Source: Microvirga sp. KLBC 81
GTDB taxonomy: Bacteria; Pseudomonadota; Alphaproteobacteria; Rhizobiales; Beijerinckiaceae
Direction: 5' to 3'
Assembly (NCBI RefSeq): GCF_003075415.1
Contig: NZ_QDAH01000014.1
Coordinates: 1 to 64,000 of the forward strand
DNA: 64,000 nucleotides
Shown: positions 35,482-45,115 of the stretch, in pieces
Numbering within the stretch: position 1 is the first letter of the stretch
How the letters are laid out: every line of letters starts with the position of its first letter
Made by a program: the position numbers and the translations under genes
Notes under the pieces: model-generated
Told to the model about the DNA's origin: nothing
Database searches by the model: none
Seen by the model: only the letters and a program-made list of their open reading frames with translations

Positions 35482-37134
35482 TCAGGCACTCGCGACCTCA
35501 CTTTTCTGACCTTTGTGTTCCTGGGCCATGCGGCGCAGTTCGAAACGCTGGAGCTTCCCGGTCTGCGTCCGCGGCAAGGCATCGAGATATTCGATGACGC
35601 GGGGGTATTTGTAAGGTGCGATCTCGGCCTTCACGTGCTCCTGGAGCCTCTTGGTGAGATCAGGGCCCGGAGCATAATCGGCGCGCAGGACGACATACGC
35701 TTTCACGATTGTTCCCCGCCCGTCGTCGGGAGCTCCGACCACGCCGCATTCCGCGACGGCCGGGTGGGTCAGCAATACGGCTTCCACTTCCGGTCCTGCG
35801 ATGTTGTAGCCGGACGAGATGATCATGTCGTCGGAGCGGGCCTGATACCAGAAGTACCCGTCTTCATCCATGAGGTACGTGTCGCCAGTGATGTTCCAGC
35901 CGTTCTGCACGTATTTGCGCTGCCGCTCATCCGCGAGATAGCGGCAGCCGGTCGGTCCGCGCACAGCCAGGCGTCCGATGCTCCCGGGTGGAAGCGTCCG
36001 ACCGTCCTCGTCGATGATCTTCGCCTCATAGCCTGGAACCGGCTTGCCAGTAGCACCGGGGCGGATCTCGTCTTCCGCCGCGGCGATGAAGATGTGCAGC
36101 ATCTCCGTCGCGCCGATCCCGTCCATCAGCTTGATGCCGGTGGCCTCCTCCCAGGCCTCGAAGGTGGCCTTGGGCAGTGGCTCACCGGCGGAGACACATT
36201 TGCGAAGCGAAGAAATGTCATGGTCCGCAAGCTTCGACAGCATGGCGCGGTAGGCGGTCGGTGCCGTGAAACAGATGGTTGCCTTGTACCGAGCAATCGC
36301 AGAGAGAAGATCGTCCGGTCCGGCTTTCTCCAGAAGCACGGTCGAAGCGCCGATCCGCATGGGGAAGAGCACGATGCCGCCGAGTCCGAAAGTGAAGGCC
36401 AGCGGTGGAGATCCGATGAAGCGATCGCTCGACTCCGCCCGCAGAACGTTCTTCGCATAAGCATCGCAGATTGCGAGCATGTCACGATGGAAATGCATCG
36501 TGCCCTTGGGTTCGCCCGTCGTGCCTGAGGTGAACCCAATGAGGCACACATCATCCGCCGCCGTATCGGCGGCCCGGAAGTCCGGCGAGGCATCGGACAT
36601 GAGCGCCTCAAGGTTTTCCGGCCCGTCGGAGCCCCAGTAGACGACATGGCGCAGTTCTGGTGACAGTGCTGTTGCGCCCTCCATCTCCTCGGAGAGACGA
36701 TGATCGCACAAGGCGATGGCTATCTTGGCCTTGGCGATGGGATAGGCGATTTCCTTGGCACGCAGGAGGGGCATCGTCGCGACCACGACTCCTCCTGCCT
36801 TCAGGACAGCAAGATAAGCCGCCACCATCATCGGATTGTTGGCCGAACGCAGCAGGACACGATTTCCCGGCACGAAGCCGAGCTTATGGACGAGCACGTT
36901 GCAGATCCGATTCACCCGCCCCTGCAACTCGCTATAGGTGAGCGTCTCGGCAGGGCTGATGAGGCAGAGTTCATCTCCCCTGCCCTCGTCCACCCATCGG
37001 TCGAGGAACTCCGCCGCGCAGTTGATCCGCTCCGAATATTGTAGTTCCGGTCGGTCGAACAGGAAGGCAGGCCATTGATCCTGAGGAGGGAGGTTGTCTC
37101 TCGCGAAGGTGTCCACATGTGCCGTGTCAGCCAT
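35482..37134 (-). CDS. benzoate-CoA ligase family enzyme, likely 2-aminobenzoate-CoA ligase
   Basis: 550 residues from the ATG at 37134 (GAGGAACGG upstream). ANL superfamily: P-loop-like GFTSGTTGEPKG near residue 195, then MDGIGATEMLHIF, then YQARSDDMIISSGYNIAGPEVE. The C-terminal Lys is in RTQTGKLQRFELR. The N-terminus (TAHVDTFARDNLPPQDQWP) is the pattern of benzoate/2-aminobenzoate-CoA ligases. It forms the aryl-CoA thioester from ATP, CoA and acid. As first gene of the minus-strand operon it starts the pathway. Anthranilate as substrate is inferred from context. Confidence 0.87.
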   Translation of the reverse strand: MADTAHVDTFARDNLPPQDQWPAFLFDRPELQYSERINCAAEFLDRWVDEGRGDELCLISPAETLTYSELQGRVNRICNVLVHKLGFVPGNRVLLRSANNPMMVAAYLAVLKAGGVVVATMPLLRAKEIAYPIAKAKIAIALCDHRLSEEMEGATALSPELRHVVYWGSDGPENLEALMSDASPDFRAADTAADDVCLIGFTSGTTGEPKGTMHFHRDMLAICDAYAKNVLRAESSDRFIGSPPLAFTFGLGGIVLFPMRIGASTVLLEKAGPDDLLSAIARYKATICFTAPTAYRAMLSKLADHDISSLRKCVSAGEPLPKATFEAWEEATGIKLMDGIGATEMLHIFIAAAEDEIRPGATGKPVPGYEAKIIDEDGRTLPPGSIGRLAVRGPTGCRYLADERQRKYVQNGWNITGDTYLMDEDGYFWYQARSDDMIISSGYNIAGPEVEAVLLTHPAVAECGVVGAPDDGRGTIVKAYVVLRADYAPGPDLTKRLQEHVKAEIAPYKYPRVIEYLDALPRTQTGKLQRFELRRMAQEHKGQKSEVASA

Positions 37135-37320
37135 CGTCCGTTCCTCTGCTCTGTTTTTGCGCGAGGACGCATCGTGCGGAGCAAAGTTGGCGGGATCTGA
37201 GACGCTTCGGGGAGGTCGCATCGGGTAGCGAACCTCGCCGTCTCTGGCCGCTCACGCTCTATCACGCGCCTGTCATTCGCAACCTTCCTCTGCGGAACAA
37301 TCCGCTTGAAGAAAGCTGGA

Positions 37321-37344
37321 AATTATTTAAAGTCTAAAATAATT
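37321..37344. promoter_or_regulatory. AT-rich palindrome, candidate MarR operator
   Basis: AATTATTT (37321-37328) and AAATAATT (37337-37344) are perfect 8-bp arms around an 8-bp centre. This is the size and style of MarR/CouR-type operators. It lies in the only AT-rich patch of the divergent region, 187 bp from the ligase start and 178 bp from the substrate-binding protein start, so one site could control both operons. Confidence 0.6.
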
Positions 37345-37521
37345 CTTGGCAATCCCAAACCTGGGGATTCAGGCACTTGGCTCCGGCGGAAAGGAGTGTT
37401 CGGCAGGCCAAAATTGCTGCACAGTACCGCCGACCGCCGGCGAGGCGCATCTCGCGCCCCGCCGTCACAATCGCGCAGCACGGCAAACCGTGCGCGGGGA
37501 ACAGCCACACGGGAGTGCATG

Positions 37522-38697
37522 ATGAATCTGATTACCAAAACCCTCGGCATGAGCTTGGCGTTTGGTCTTGCGGCCGCGCCAGCTCTGGCGCAGGAGAAAC
37601 TGAAGGTGGGCCTGCTCCTGACCCTCTCCGGTCCCTCGGCCGTGCTGGGTCAGCAGGCGCGCGACGGCTTCCAACTCGCCATGAAGGATCTCGGCGGAAA
37701 GCTCGGCGGGCGCGATGTCGAGGTGATCGTCGTGGATGACGAATTGAAGCCCGACGTGGCGGTGACGAAGGTCAAGGGCCTGCTCGAGCGCGACAAGGTC
37801 GATTTCGTCGTCGGTCCGATCTTCTCGAACGTGGCGGTTGCCGTCCACAAGCCGATCGTGGATACACAGACCTTCTACATCAGCACCAATGCGGGCCCCT
37901 CGATCCTCGCCGGCAAGAGCTGCAATCCCTACTTCTTCGCAACATCCTATCAGAATGACCAGAACCATGAGGTTCTCGGCAAGGTCGCGCAGGACCGAGG
38001 CTACAAGAAGGTCTACCTCCTCGCTCCGAACTACCAAGCGGGCAAGGATTCCCTCGCCGGGTTCAAGCGGCACTACAAGGGCGAGATCGTTGAGGAATCC
38101 TACGTTCCGCTCAACACTCTCGACTTCCAGTCGGAACTCGCCAAGATCGCCTCGCTACAACCAGACGCAATCTTCACCTTCATGCCAGGCGGCATGGGCG
38201 TGAACCTGGTCAAGCAGTACCGCGCCGCAGGTCTTGCTGACCGCATTCCCTTCCTGTCCGCTTTCACGGTCGATGAATCAACCCTGCCTGCGCAGCAGGA
38301 TGCAGCGATCGGCATGCTGGGTGGCTCGAACTGGGCGCCCAACCTTGACACGCCGCTGAACAAGAAGTTCGTCGCGGCCTATGAGGCAGCCTATAATTCC
38401 GTGCCGGGCTCCTATTCCATGCATGCCTATGACGCGGCCCTTCTGATCGACAGCGCCTTGAAAGCGACCGGCGGCAAGATGGACAACAAGGACGCCGTGC
38501 AGGCAGCCATCAAGAAGGCCGATTTCAAATCGCTGCGCGGCGACTTCAAGTTCGGCGCGAACGGATTTCCGATCCAGGATTTCTATCTGGTGAAGGTGGC
38601 CAAGCGCGCGGATGGCAAGTTCCAGACTGAGATCGTGGAAAAGGTGTTCGACGACTACACTGATGCCTATGCCAAGGAATGCGCGGCGACGAACTAG
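37522..38697 (+). CDS. LIV-type ABC transporter substrate-binding protein
   Basis: 391 residues; ATG codons at 37519 and 37522 follow GGGAG, and the second has the better spacing. The signal peptide ends near residue 22 (AAAPALAQ). The mature protein is a type I periplasmic binding fold: LKVGLLLTLSGPSAVLGQQARDG, VDFVVGPIFSNVAVAVHKP, YISTNAGPS and SYSMHAYDAALLI. This subgroup commonly binds aromatic acids or their amides rather than leucine. It is divergent from the aryl-CoA ligase and heads the transporter genes, with a repeat between it and the permease. Confidence 0.9.
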   Translation: MNLITKTLGMSLAFGLAAAPALAQEKLKVGLLLTLSGPSAVLGQQARDGFQLAMKDLGGKLGGRDVEVIVVDDELKPDVAVTKVKGLLERDKVDFVVGPIFSNVAVAVHKPIVDTQTFYISTNAGPSILAGKSCNPYFFATSYQNDQNHEVLGKVAQDRGYKKVYLLAPNYQAGKDSLAGFKRHYKGEIVEESYVPLNTLDFQSELAKIASLQPDAIFTFMPGGMGVNLVKQYRAAGLADRIPFLSAFTVDESTLPAQQDAAIGMLGGSNWAPNLDTPLNKKFVAAYEAAYNSVPGSYSMHAYDAALLIDSALKATGGKMDNKDAVQAAIKKADFKSLRGDFKFGANGFPIQDFYLVKVAKRADGKFQTEIVEKVFDDYTDAYAKECAATN

Positions 38698-38805
38698 CGC
38701 ATCGTGCGGAAAAGTGGACCCGGTTTTCCGCACGATGCGCCAATTGACCAGAGAGCATCGGATTGATCCCAAAAGTGCAGTCCACTTTTGGGTCCGATGC
38801 TCTAG
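38696..38805. repeat. palindromic intergenic repeat, copy 7
   Basis: GCGCATCGTGCGGAAAAGTG with GTTTTCCGCACGATGCGC forms one perfect hairpin. GAGCATCGGATTGATCC with GGGTCCGATGCTCTAG forms a second. The element starts at the TAG stop of the substrate-binding protein gene. Confidence 0.85.
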
Positions 38806-38920
38806 AATCGCATGACCATGAGAGGCTCTGTCTCGAGCTTGCCTTGGGACAGGGCAATCCTTTGTACCGCAAACATCATCCGAACATTTCCGATGAGTGT
38901 TTGCCGCCATTGAAGCGCCG

Positions 38921-39841
38921 ATGACGACGACTCTTCTCCTCATCCAAGCCCTGAACGGCCTTCAGTTCGGGCTCATCCTGTTTCTGATTGCCGCTGGGCT
39001 GACCCTGGTGTTCGGAGTGATGGACTTCATCAACCTGGCTCACGGCGTTCAATACATGATCGGCGCATATCTGGTCGCCGCATTCAGTGCCTGGACCGGA
39101 AGCTTCGGCTGGGCGCTTCTGCTGGGGCTTGCGACCACTCTGGCCTTCGGCCTCCTCCTCGAAGTTCTGATCTTCCGGCACCTCTACGACAGGGATCATC
39201 TCGATCAGGTTCTCGCCACCTTCGGCGTGATCCTGTTCCTGAACCAGGGCGTGAAATTCATCTGGGGCGCGGCTCCCCTTAGCGTGCCCGTTCCTGAGAT
39301 CCTCTCGGGCTCCGTGGAGATCGCGAGCGGCCTGCTCTACCCGGTCTACCGCCTCGCGATCATCGCCGCTGGCCTTACGGTGGCAGCGCTGCTCTATGGC
39401 CTCGTCAACCACACCCGGATCGGAATGCTGGTCCGCGCAGGCGCGACGAATGCGCCGATGGTGTCGGCGCTCGGCGTCAATATCCAGAGGCTGTTCATGA
39501 TCGTGTTCGGCTTCGGCGCCATGCTCGCAGGTTTTGCTGGGGCGATGGTTGCGCCGATCCTCTCTGTGGAGCCGGGCATGGGCGACAACGTCCTGATCCT
39601 CGCTTTTGTGGTGATCGTGATCGGCGGTATCGGCTCCATCCGCGGAGCGTTCCTGGCGGCCCTCCTCATTGGACTCGTCGATACGGTCGGGCGCTCCTTC
39701 GCACCCAACCTCCTCCGGCTCTTTCTTGACCCCGCAGCCGCGAGCCAGGCAGGACGCGCCATCGCTCCAATGCTGATCTATATCTTCATGGCAGCGGTGC
39801 TGTTCTTCCGTCCCTCGGGCCTCTTTCCCGCGAAACGGTGA
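38921..39841 (+). CDS. LIV-type ABC transporter permease (LivH-like)
   Basis: 306 residues; ATG at 38921 chosen over an upstream GTG at 38897. Eight or so hydrophobic helices, with the LivH opening LIQALNGLQFGLILFLIAAGLTLVFGVMDFINLAHG and the cytoplasmic coupling-loop region ALGVNIQRLFMIVFGFGAMLAGFAGAM. It pairs with the permease at 39853 to form the membrane channel of the importer. Stop and next start are 11 bp apart. Confidence 0.92.
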   Translation: MTTTLLLIQALNGLQFGLILFLIAAGLTLVFGVMDFINLAHGVQYMIGAYLVAAFSAWTGSFGWALLLGLATTLAFGLLLEVLIFRHLYDRDHLDQVLATFGVILFLNQGVKFIWGAAPLSVPVPEILSGSVEIASGLLYPVYRLAIIAAGLTVAALLYGLVNHTRIGMLVRAGATNAPMVSALGVNIQRLFMIVFGFGAMLAGFAGAMVAPILSVEPGMGDNVLILAFVVIVIGGIGSIRGAFLAALLIGLVDTVGRSFAPNLLRLFLDPAAASQAGRAIAPMLIYIFMAAVLFFRPSGLFPAKR

Positions 39842-39852
39842 GGCGCGCATCC

Positions 39853-40884
39853 ATGACCGAACTGACCGAGATGCAGTCCACCCCCGTGCCCTCCCCTTCT
39901 ATGCGGCTTGAGCTCATTCCCATCATCCTCTTCGCTGCTTTCGCGGCGACGCCTATTCTTGCTGCCTATTCGGGCGCGGAAGGCTATGTTCTTTCCCTGC
40001 TGACCCGCGTGATGATCTTCGGCATCGCAGCCATATCGCTCGATCTCATTCTCGGCTACGGCGCTCTCGTGAGCTTCGGCCATGCGGCATTTCTCGGCAT
40101 CGGAGGCTACGCTGTCGGCATCCTGGCGAGCCATGGCATTGAGGATGCGCTCATCCAGATCCCCGTCGCCCTTGCAGCCTCCGCTGCCTTTGCGTTCCTG
40201 ACAGGCGCAATCTCGCTCAGGACCAAGGGTGTTTATTTCATCATGATCACCCTCGCCTTCGGGCAGATGCTGTTCTTCCTCGCAACCTCGCTCGCTGCCT
40301 ATGGCGGCGACGATGGTATGACCCTGTCCGCGCGCAGCCTTGTCGCAGGATGGGGCGTCCTGAAGAATGACGTCGCTTTCTATTGGGTAACTCTGCTCTG
40401 CCTGCTGGGAACCTATGGGCTTTCCAGAGCCGTCGTCGCCTCCCGGTTCGGGCGCGTCCTGCGCGGCACACGAGAAAACACGATCCGGATGGAGGCCATC
40501 GGCTTCCAACCCTTCCGTTATCAGCTCGTCGCCTATGTGCTCAGCGGCATGATGGCCGGGCTTGCTGGATTCCTGCTCGCCAACCAGGCCGAATTCGTCA
40601 GCCCCGCCTTCATGACATGGCAGAGATCGGGCGAACTGATCTTCATGGTCGTGCTCGGCGGACTAGGTTCCCTGCATGGCGCGGTCATCGGCGCAGCCAC
40701 CTTCCTGCTCCTTGAGGAGTTCCTGCCGGAGATTCTCCATGTAGTGAGCTTCTTCCTGAACGATGACGTCCGCTCACGGCTGGCCGAGAACTGGAAGATG
40801 GTCTTCGGCCCTCTGCTCATCCTGATCGTGCTGTTTGCCCGAGGCGGGATCATGGGACTCCTCAAGCGAGGCCATCATGACTAA
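39853..40884 (+). CDS. LIV-type ABC transporter permease (LivM-like)
   Basis: 343 residues from the ATG at 39853. The LivM signature AAISLDLILGYGALVSFGHAAFLGIGGY lies near residue 60. LGTYGLSRAVVASRFGRVLRGTRENTIRMEAIGFQPFRYQLVAYVLSG is the coupling region. Its TAA overlaps the next gene's start (ATGACTAA). It forms the second half of the importer's channel. Confidence 0.92.
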   Translation: MTELTEMQSTPVPSPSMRLELIPIILFAAFAATPILAAYSGAEGYVLSLLTRVMIFGIAAISLDLILGYGALVSFGHAAFLGIGGYAVGILASHGIEDALIQIPVALAASAAFAFLTGAISLRTKGVYFIMITLAFGQMLFFLATSLAAYGGDDGMTLSARSLVAGWGVLKNDVAFYWVTLLCLLGTYGLSRAVVASRFGRVLRGTRENTIRMEAIGFQPFRYQLVAYVLSGMMAGLAGFLLANQAEFVSPAFMTWQRSGELIFMVVLGGLGSLHGAVIGAATFLLLEEFLPEILHVVSFFLNDDVRSRLAENWKMVFGPLLILIVLFARGGIMGLLKRGHHD

Positions 40885-41631
40885 ATCCGTGCTTGAACTC
40901 CGCAATCTGCGGAAGGCTTATGGTGCTCTCGCTGTCACGGATGACGTGAGCCTGTCCGTCCACCCGGGCGAACTCCACGCCGTTATCGGCCCCAACGGCG
41001 CAGGCAAGACGACCCTCATCCACCAGATTTCCGGTCTCTTGCCTTCCGATTCCGGTGAGATCATCTTCGACGGCGAGGATGTCACGCGTCTGCCCATGTA
41101 TCAGCGCGTGAGGCGAGGGCTCGCCCGCTCATTCCAGATCACGTCCATCCTGCCGGGCTTTTCGACACTCGAGAACGTGGCTCTCGCCGTCCAGGCACGC
41201 TCCGGCTCGAGCTTCCGGTTCTTTGGCCATGCGGCGCGGGAGAAAGCACTAAACGAGCCTGCCATGAATTGCCTGAACCTGGTCGGCCTCGGAGCCCGGG
41301 CGCAGATCATTGCGGGTCTTCTGTCCCATGGCGAGAAGCGCCAGCTCGAACTCGCGATCGCCCTAGCAACGGAACCGAAGCTCCTTCTTCTCGACGAGCC
41401 ACTCGCCGGCACCGGGCATGAGGAATCCCAGCGCGTGGTAGAGACCCTGCGGCGATTGAAGAGCTACACCACGATCGTTCTCATCGAGCATGACATGGAT
41501 GCGGTCTTCTCTCTGGCGGATCGCGTGAGCGTCCTCGTGTATGGCCGTCTGATCGCCACCGGCACGCCGGAGCGAGTCAGAGCCCATGCGGAGGTGCGCG
41601 CCGCCTATCTCGGTGAGGAGGAGGTCGTCTG

Positions 41632-41632
<1 letters not shown>
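40877..41632 (+). CDS. LIV-type ABC transporter ATPase (LivG-like)
   Basis: 251 residues from the ATG at 40877. Walker A GPNGAGKTTLIHQ near residue 38, signature LSHGEKRQLELAIALAT, Walker B LLLLDEPLAGTGHEE and switch HD in IEHDMDAVF. The signature LSHGE deviates from LSGGQ in the way usual for LivG. LivG is distinguished by the SFQITSILPGFSTLENV segment. Its stop overlaps the LivF start. Confidence 0.92.
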
Positions 41633-42330
<698 letters not shown>

Positions 42331-42346
42331 GCGGAGCAACGGATCC

Positions 42347-43168
42347 ATGGCAAGCGGCGAACTCGATCTCGAAGCCGAATACAACAACCGGGCCCGCGTG
42401 CCGGACCATGCCGTTCACTTCGCCGGCTGGCAGCGGGATGCCGCAGCCTATCGCGCAACCGCCCGCTGCGAGCTCGACCTCGCCTACGGACCGGGCGAGC
42501 GCCACCGGCTCGATCTGTTTCATCCCCAAAACGCCGATGCTGGCGGCCCGATCGTCCTGTTCATCCATGGCGGCTACTGGCAGGCCTTCGAGAAGTCGTC
42601 CTTCAGCCATCTGGCGCGTGGTGCCAATGAGCGTGGGTTCACGGTTGCTGTGCCGAGCTATGACCTGGCTCCCGCATTGTTGCTCGCCGACATCATCACC
42701 GTGATCGAGGCGGCGGCGAGCTTTGTCATGCTGCACACCGGCCGCCCACTGGTCGCCGTGGGTCATTCGGCGGGCGGCCATCTGGCGGCATGCCTCATGG
42801 CGCGACCTGCCACTTTGCCACGACCGATCAGGGCTGCGATGCCGATCTCCGGTCTATTCGATCTTGTCCCCCTCGTCCCGACCTCAATCAACAAGGCGCT
42901 TGGCTTGACGATCGAGGAGGCGCGAAGCCTAAGCCCTCTCGACTGGCCGCCTCCTGCCAGTGGCCGCCTCACCGCCGTTGTCGGCGGGGCCGAGAGCAGC
43001 GAGTTCCTGCGCCAGTCCCGAATGATTGTCGAGCGATGGGGCAAAGCCGGGATCGCAACGCGTTACCACGAGGTGCCGGAAGCTCATCACTTTGACGTGA
43101 TCGCGGGACTCGCGAGCCCCGCCGATCCACTCGTCGATCTTCTAGCCGACTTGGCAGCGGAGGCATAG
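42347..43168 (+). CDS. alpha/beta hydrolase, arylformamidase (kynurenine formamidase)-like
   Basis: 273 residues. The oxyanion motif HGGYW at residues 74-78 is the HGGXW hallmark of arylformamidases. The nucleophile elbow is GHSAGG with Ser141 and the catalytic His is near 247-248 (PEAHHFDV). Length fits the family. Arylformamidase hydrolyses N-formylkynurenine to kynurenine, from which anthranilate is made. As last gene of an importer operon facing an aryl-CoA operon, it may release an aromatic amine from an imported aryl amide (inference). An IS6 fragment abuts its stop. Confidence 0.75.
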   Translation: MASGELDLEAEYNNRARVPDHAVHFAGWQRDAAAYRATARCELDLAYGPGERHRLDLFHPQNADAGGPIVLFIHGGYWQAFEKSSFSHLARGANERGFTVAVPSYDLAPALLLADIITVIEAAASFVMLHTGRPLVAVGHSAGGHLAACLMARPATLPRPIRAAMPISGLFDLVPLVPTSINKALGLTIEEARSLSPLDWPPPASGRLTAVVGGAESSEFLRQSRMIVERWGKAGIATRYHEVPEAHHFDVIAGLASPADPLVDLLADLAAEA

Positions 43169-43174
43169 TTGCAG

Positions 43175-43514
43175 CCGATGGCGCGATACAAGTACATCCA
43201 GCGCCCGCGGACTTTGATACATGTCTCATCGACATGCCATTTTCTGCTGACTGGGCGCTTGCGCCGGTTGAACTGCTCCAGCAGCGGTGCGTAATGAATG
43301 GTCCAGAGATGGATAGTAGCGTGATCGACGGAGATGCCTCGTTCAGCCATCATCTCCTCGAGATCACGAAGGCTGAGGCCGTAGGCCAGATACCACCTCA
43401 CGCAAAGCAGGATCACCGAGCGATCGAAATGACGGCCTTTGAACATCGTGCGTCTTCGGAACTGACCGGAGGCGTAGACCGAACTGAGTTACCGGAGAGT
43501 TTGCGACGATTCCC
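43175..43514 (-). pseudogene. IS6-family element, 5' transposase fragment and one inverted repeat
   Basis: The minus-strand frame from 43446 reads FKGRHFDRSVILLCVRWYLAYGLSLRDL, DHATIH and WHVDETCIKVRGRWMYLYRAI. It then breaks at about 43178, right at the end of the arylformamidase gene. The right inverted repeat (complement of GTCGCAAACT, near 43498-43508) remains. More than half of the element is missing. The sequence is close to the element at 11122. Confidence 0.8.
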
Positions 43515-43901
43515 GATAAACTGGCTACTTTTCCGATGCGTTCCGCCTGAAGAAGGATTGAGCTGTCATGCTGAGTTTTCAGACCATTATCGACAGCTTG
43601 TGCCTCCTGACGAGCGCCGGATGCGCTGGTAAGGACACGAGGACACCGTCGGCGGAGAATTATGTTTTGTACGTTAGTGGACAGACTTTGCAGTAGCGTT
43701 CACTCGGTCAGCCTAGATGTCCGATCAGACGGTGAGATCATGGAGCCCGTCACATCGTGGTTTGCCGAACCCTTCGCGAGCGAGACGTTCCAGGTGTGCG
43801 AGTAGCTTGACGTGGCAGCAGGGCAGGATAGGCTTGCCGCTTATAACGGCCAAGCTCCGGCGAAGTGCCCGATATGAGCTTGAGGACAGCGGGAGGACTG
43901 A
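43515..43901. other. intergenic stretch, no gene firmly recognised
   Basis: 387 bp after the IS6 fragment. A 42-codon plus-strand frame starts at about 43568 (MLSFQTIIDS) with a mediocre ribosome site; it is not supported by any recognised family. Confidence 0.4.
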
Positions 43902-44186
43902 GTGCCAGACGATTTCTGGAGCAGGCGGATCGACATCTCTTGTCCGCATTGTCGACAGACGTTCAAGGTGCGGCTTCGCAAGCTTCAGTTCGGGGCTGGT
44001 CTCGTCTGCAGACGATGCCGCTATGAGTTTGATGCAGCGCCCAACTCTGATTTGCGCGAGGTGCAAGTTGCGCTCGCTCAGGTCCGAAAACTTGAGGCGC
44101 AGTGGAGAGCCGGTGCCCTGCGGGAAGAGAGTTTCCAATCCGAGGTATTCTCCAACGACTCCACCGATAGTCTCATTGCTACCTGA
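43902..44186 (+). CDS. small zinc-ribbon-like protein
   Basis: 94 residues from a GTG start preceded by GGGAGGACTGA, a strong ribosome site. CPHCRQTF (residues about 14-21) and CRRCRYEF (about 36-43) give a CXXC-X18-CXXC zinc-ribbon pattern. A helix follows with regularly spaced Val, Leu and Ala (VQVALAQVRKLEAQWRAGAL) that may be a coiled coil. Similar short proteins are common in Methylobacterium-type genomes. Function unknown; nucleic-acid or protein binding is inferred. Confidence 0.6.
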   Translation: MPDDFWSRRIDISCPHCRQTFKVRLRKLQFGAGLVCRRCRYEFDAAPNSDLREVQVALAQVRKLEAQWRAGALREESFQSEVFSNDSTDSLIAT

Positions 44187-44544
44187 ACCCCCGACATGGC
44201 GGTGAACCACCATGAGCTGCCCTCAGAGTCTTGGCGGGATCTAAGAATCCTGTCTGCAAGCGGAAACGGAATGCCCCTCCGTAGCCTATAAATGGCGCAG
44301 CCATTTCCGTGGCTGAGACCTTTCAGCTCTCCAGTATTAGGATGAGCATCAATGGATGCGGCGGCTGTATCATCGCTGTTTCTATTTCCGGCGAGAATTG
44401 AGGATCGTGCAATCCCGGTGATTTCCGAAGCCGGCCTGCTCGCCAATGTACCGAGTGTCGTATTCAAGCACGGTTGGACAGTCGCCCGTGATGGGACCTT
44501 CGAGCTTCCCACGCTTGTTGCCTCTGGGGGTCAGGAGCAGGCTC

Positions 44545-44781
44545 ATGGTGGAACGCTACTATTTTCATCTCAGGGACGAGCATGGTTTCGTCCATGATTG
44601 TGAGGGTAACGAGTTTTCTGATGACGAGGCTGCCAAGAGTGCTGTTTACGCTGTGATCCAACGCATTGTCTGCTCGCCTCAGGTCTTCGGCAATGTCTTG
44701 AATTGGAGAGGCTGCGACTTCATGATCACACATGAGAGAGGTCGAGTTGTCGCTCTTATCGTGTTTTCCTCTGGCAGGTGA
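44545..44781 (+). CDS. DUF6894 family protein
   Basis: 78 residues from the ATG at 44545 (CAGGAGCAGG upstream). The opening MVERYYFHLRDEHGFVHDCEGNEF, the central SDDEAAKSAVYAVIQ helix and the last strand RGRVVALIVFSS match DUF6894. The longer frame upstream is not homologous. Third member in this window. Function unassigned. Confidence 0.8.
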   Translation: MVERYYFHLRDEHGFVHDCEGNEFSDDEAAKSAVYAVIQRIVCSPQVFGNVLNWRGCDFMITHERGRVVALIVFSSGR

Positions 44782-45115
44782 CCCGACTTGCCCCAAGGAG
44801 ACAACTAACCTCTCGTCGGATATTCGCTTGGAAGCGCAGGCCCAGATACGTGACCAGTCGTATCATCTCCATGGAACCTAACGAGTCAGGTGCCCGCACC
44901 TGCGTCACTTTCTCTGAAACCAGCTAGCTCGCCGACAATCTGGACAAGCTCACTCCCGCTCACATTTTTTTGAACCCGCACGCATCCGTTGTGTCCTCTC
45001 GGAAAACCAACGCGCACATCGGCTCGATCGGAAGCCTCCGATGTTTTTTAACCTTTGAGCAACATCCAGCTGAAAGCTTGCAGGGCATTCCACCTCACTA
45101 GCGAGTATTCCGTAG
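44782..45115. other. intergenic stretch ending in a terminator
   Basis: 334 bp with no supported gene. A strong terminator lies near its right end (see 45017), 235 bp from the upstream gene. That is long for a simple trailer, so a small RNA is possible. Confidence 0.4.
45017..45050 (+). terminator. factor-independent terminator
   Basis: ACATCGG pairs with CCGATGT (with an inner ATCGGA/TCCGAT alternative), followed by six T. It is the best-formed terminator in the window. Confidence 0.75.

Noticed and set aside
43725..44213. 162-codon minus-strand frame
   Set aside because: It is antisense to the zinc-ribbon gene, which has a strong ribosome site and paired CXXC motifs. The long frame has no recognisable features.
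44352..44597. 81-codon plus-strand frame before the DUF6894 gene
   Set aside because: It overlaps the DUF6894 start in another frame and has no family resemblance.
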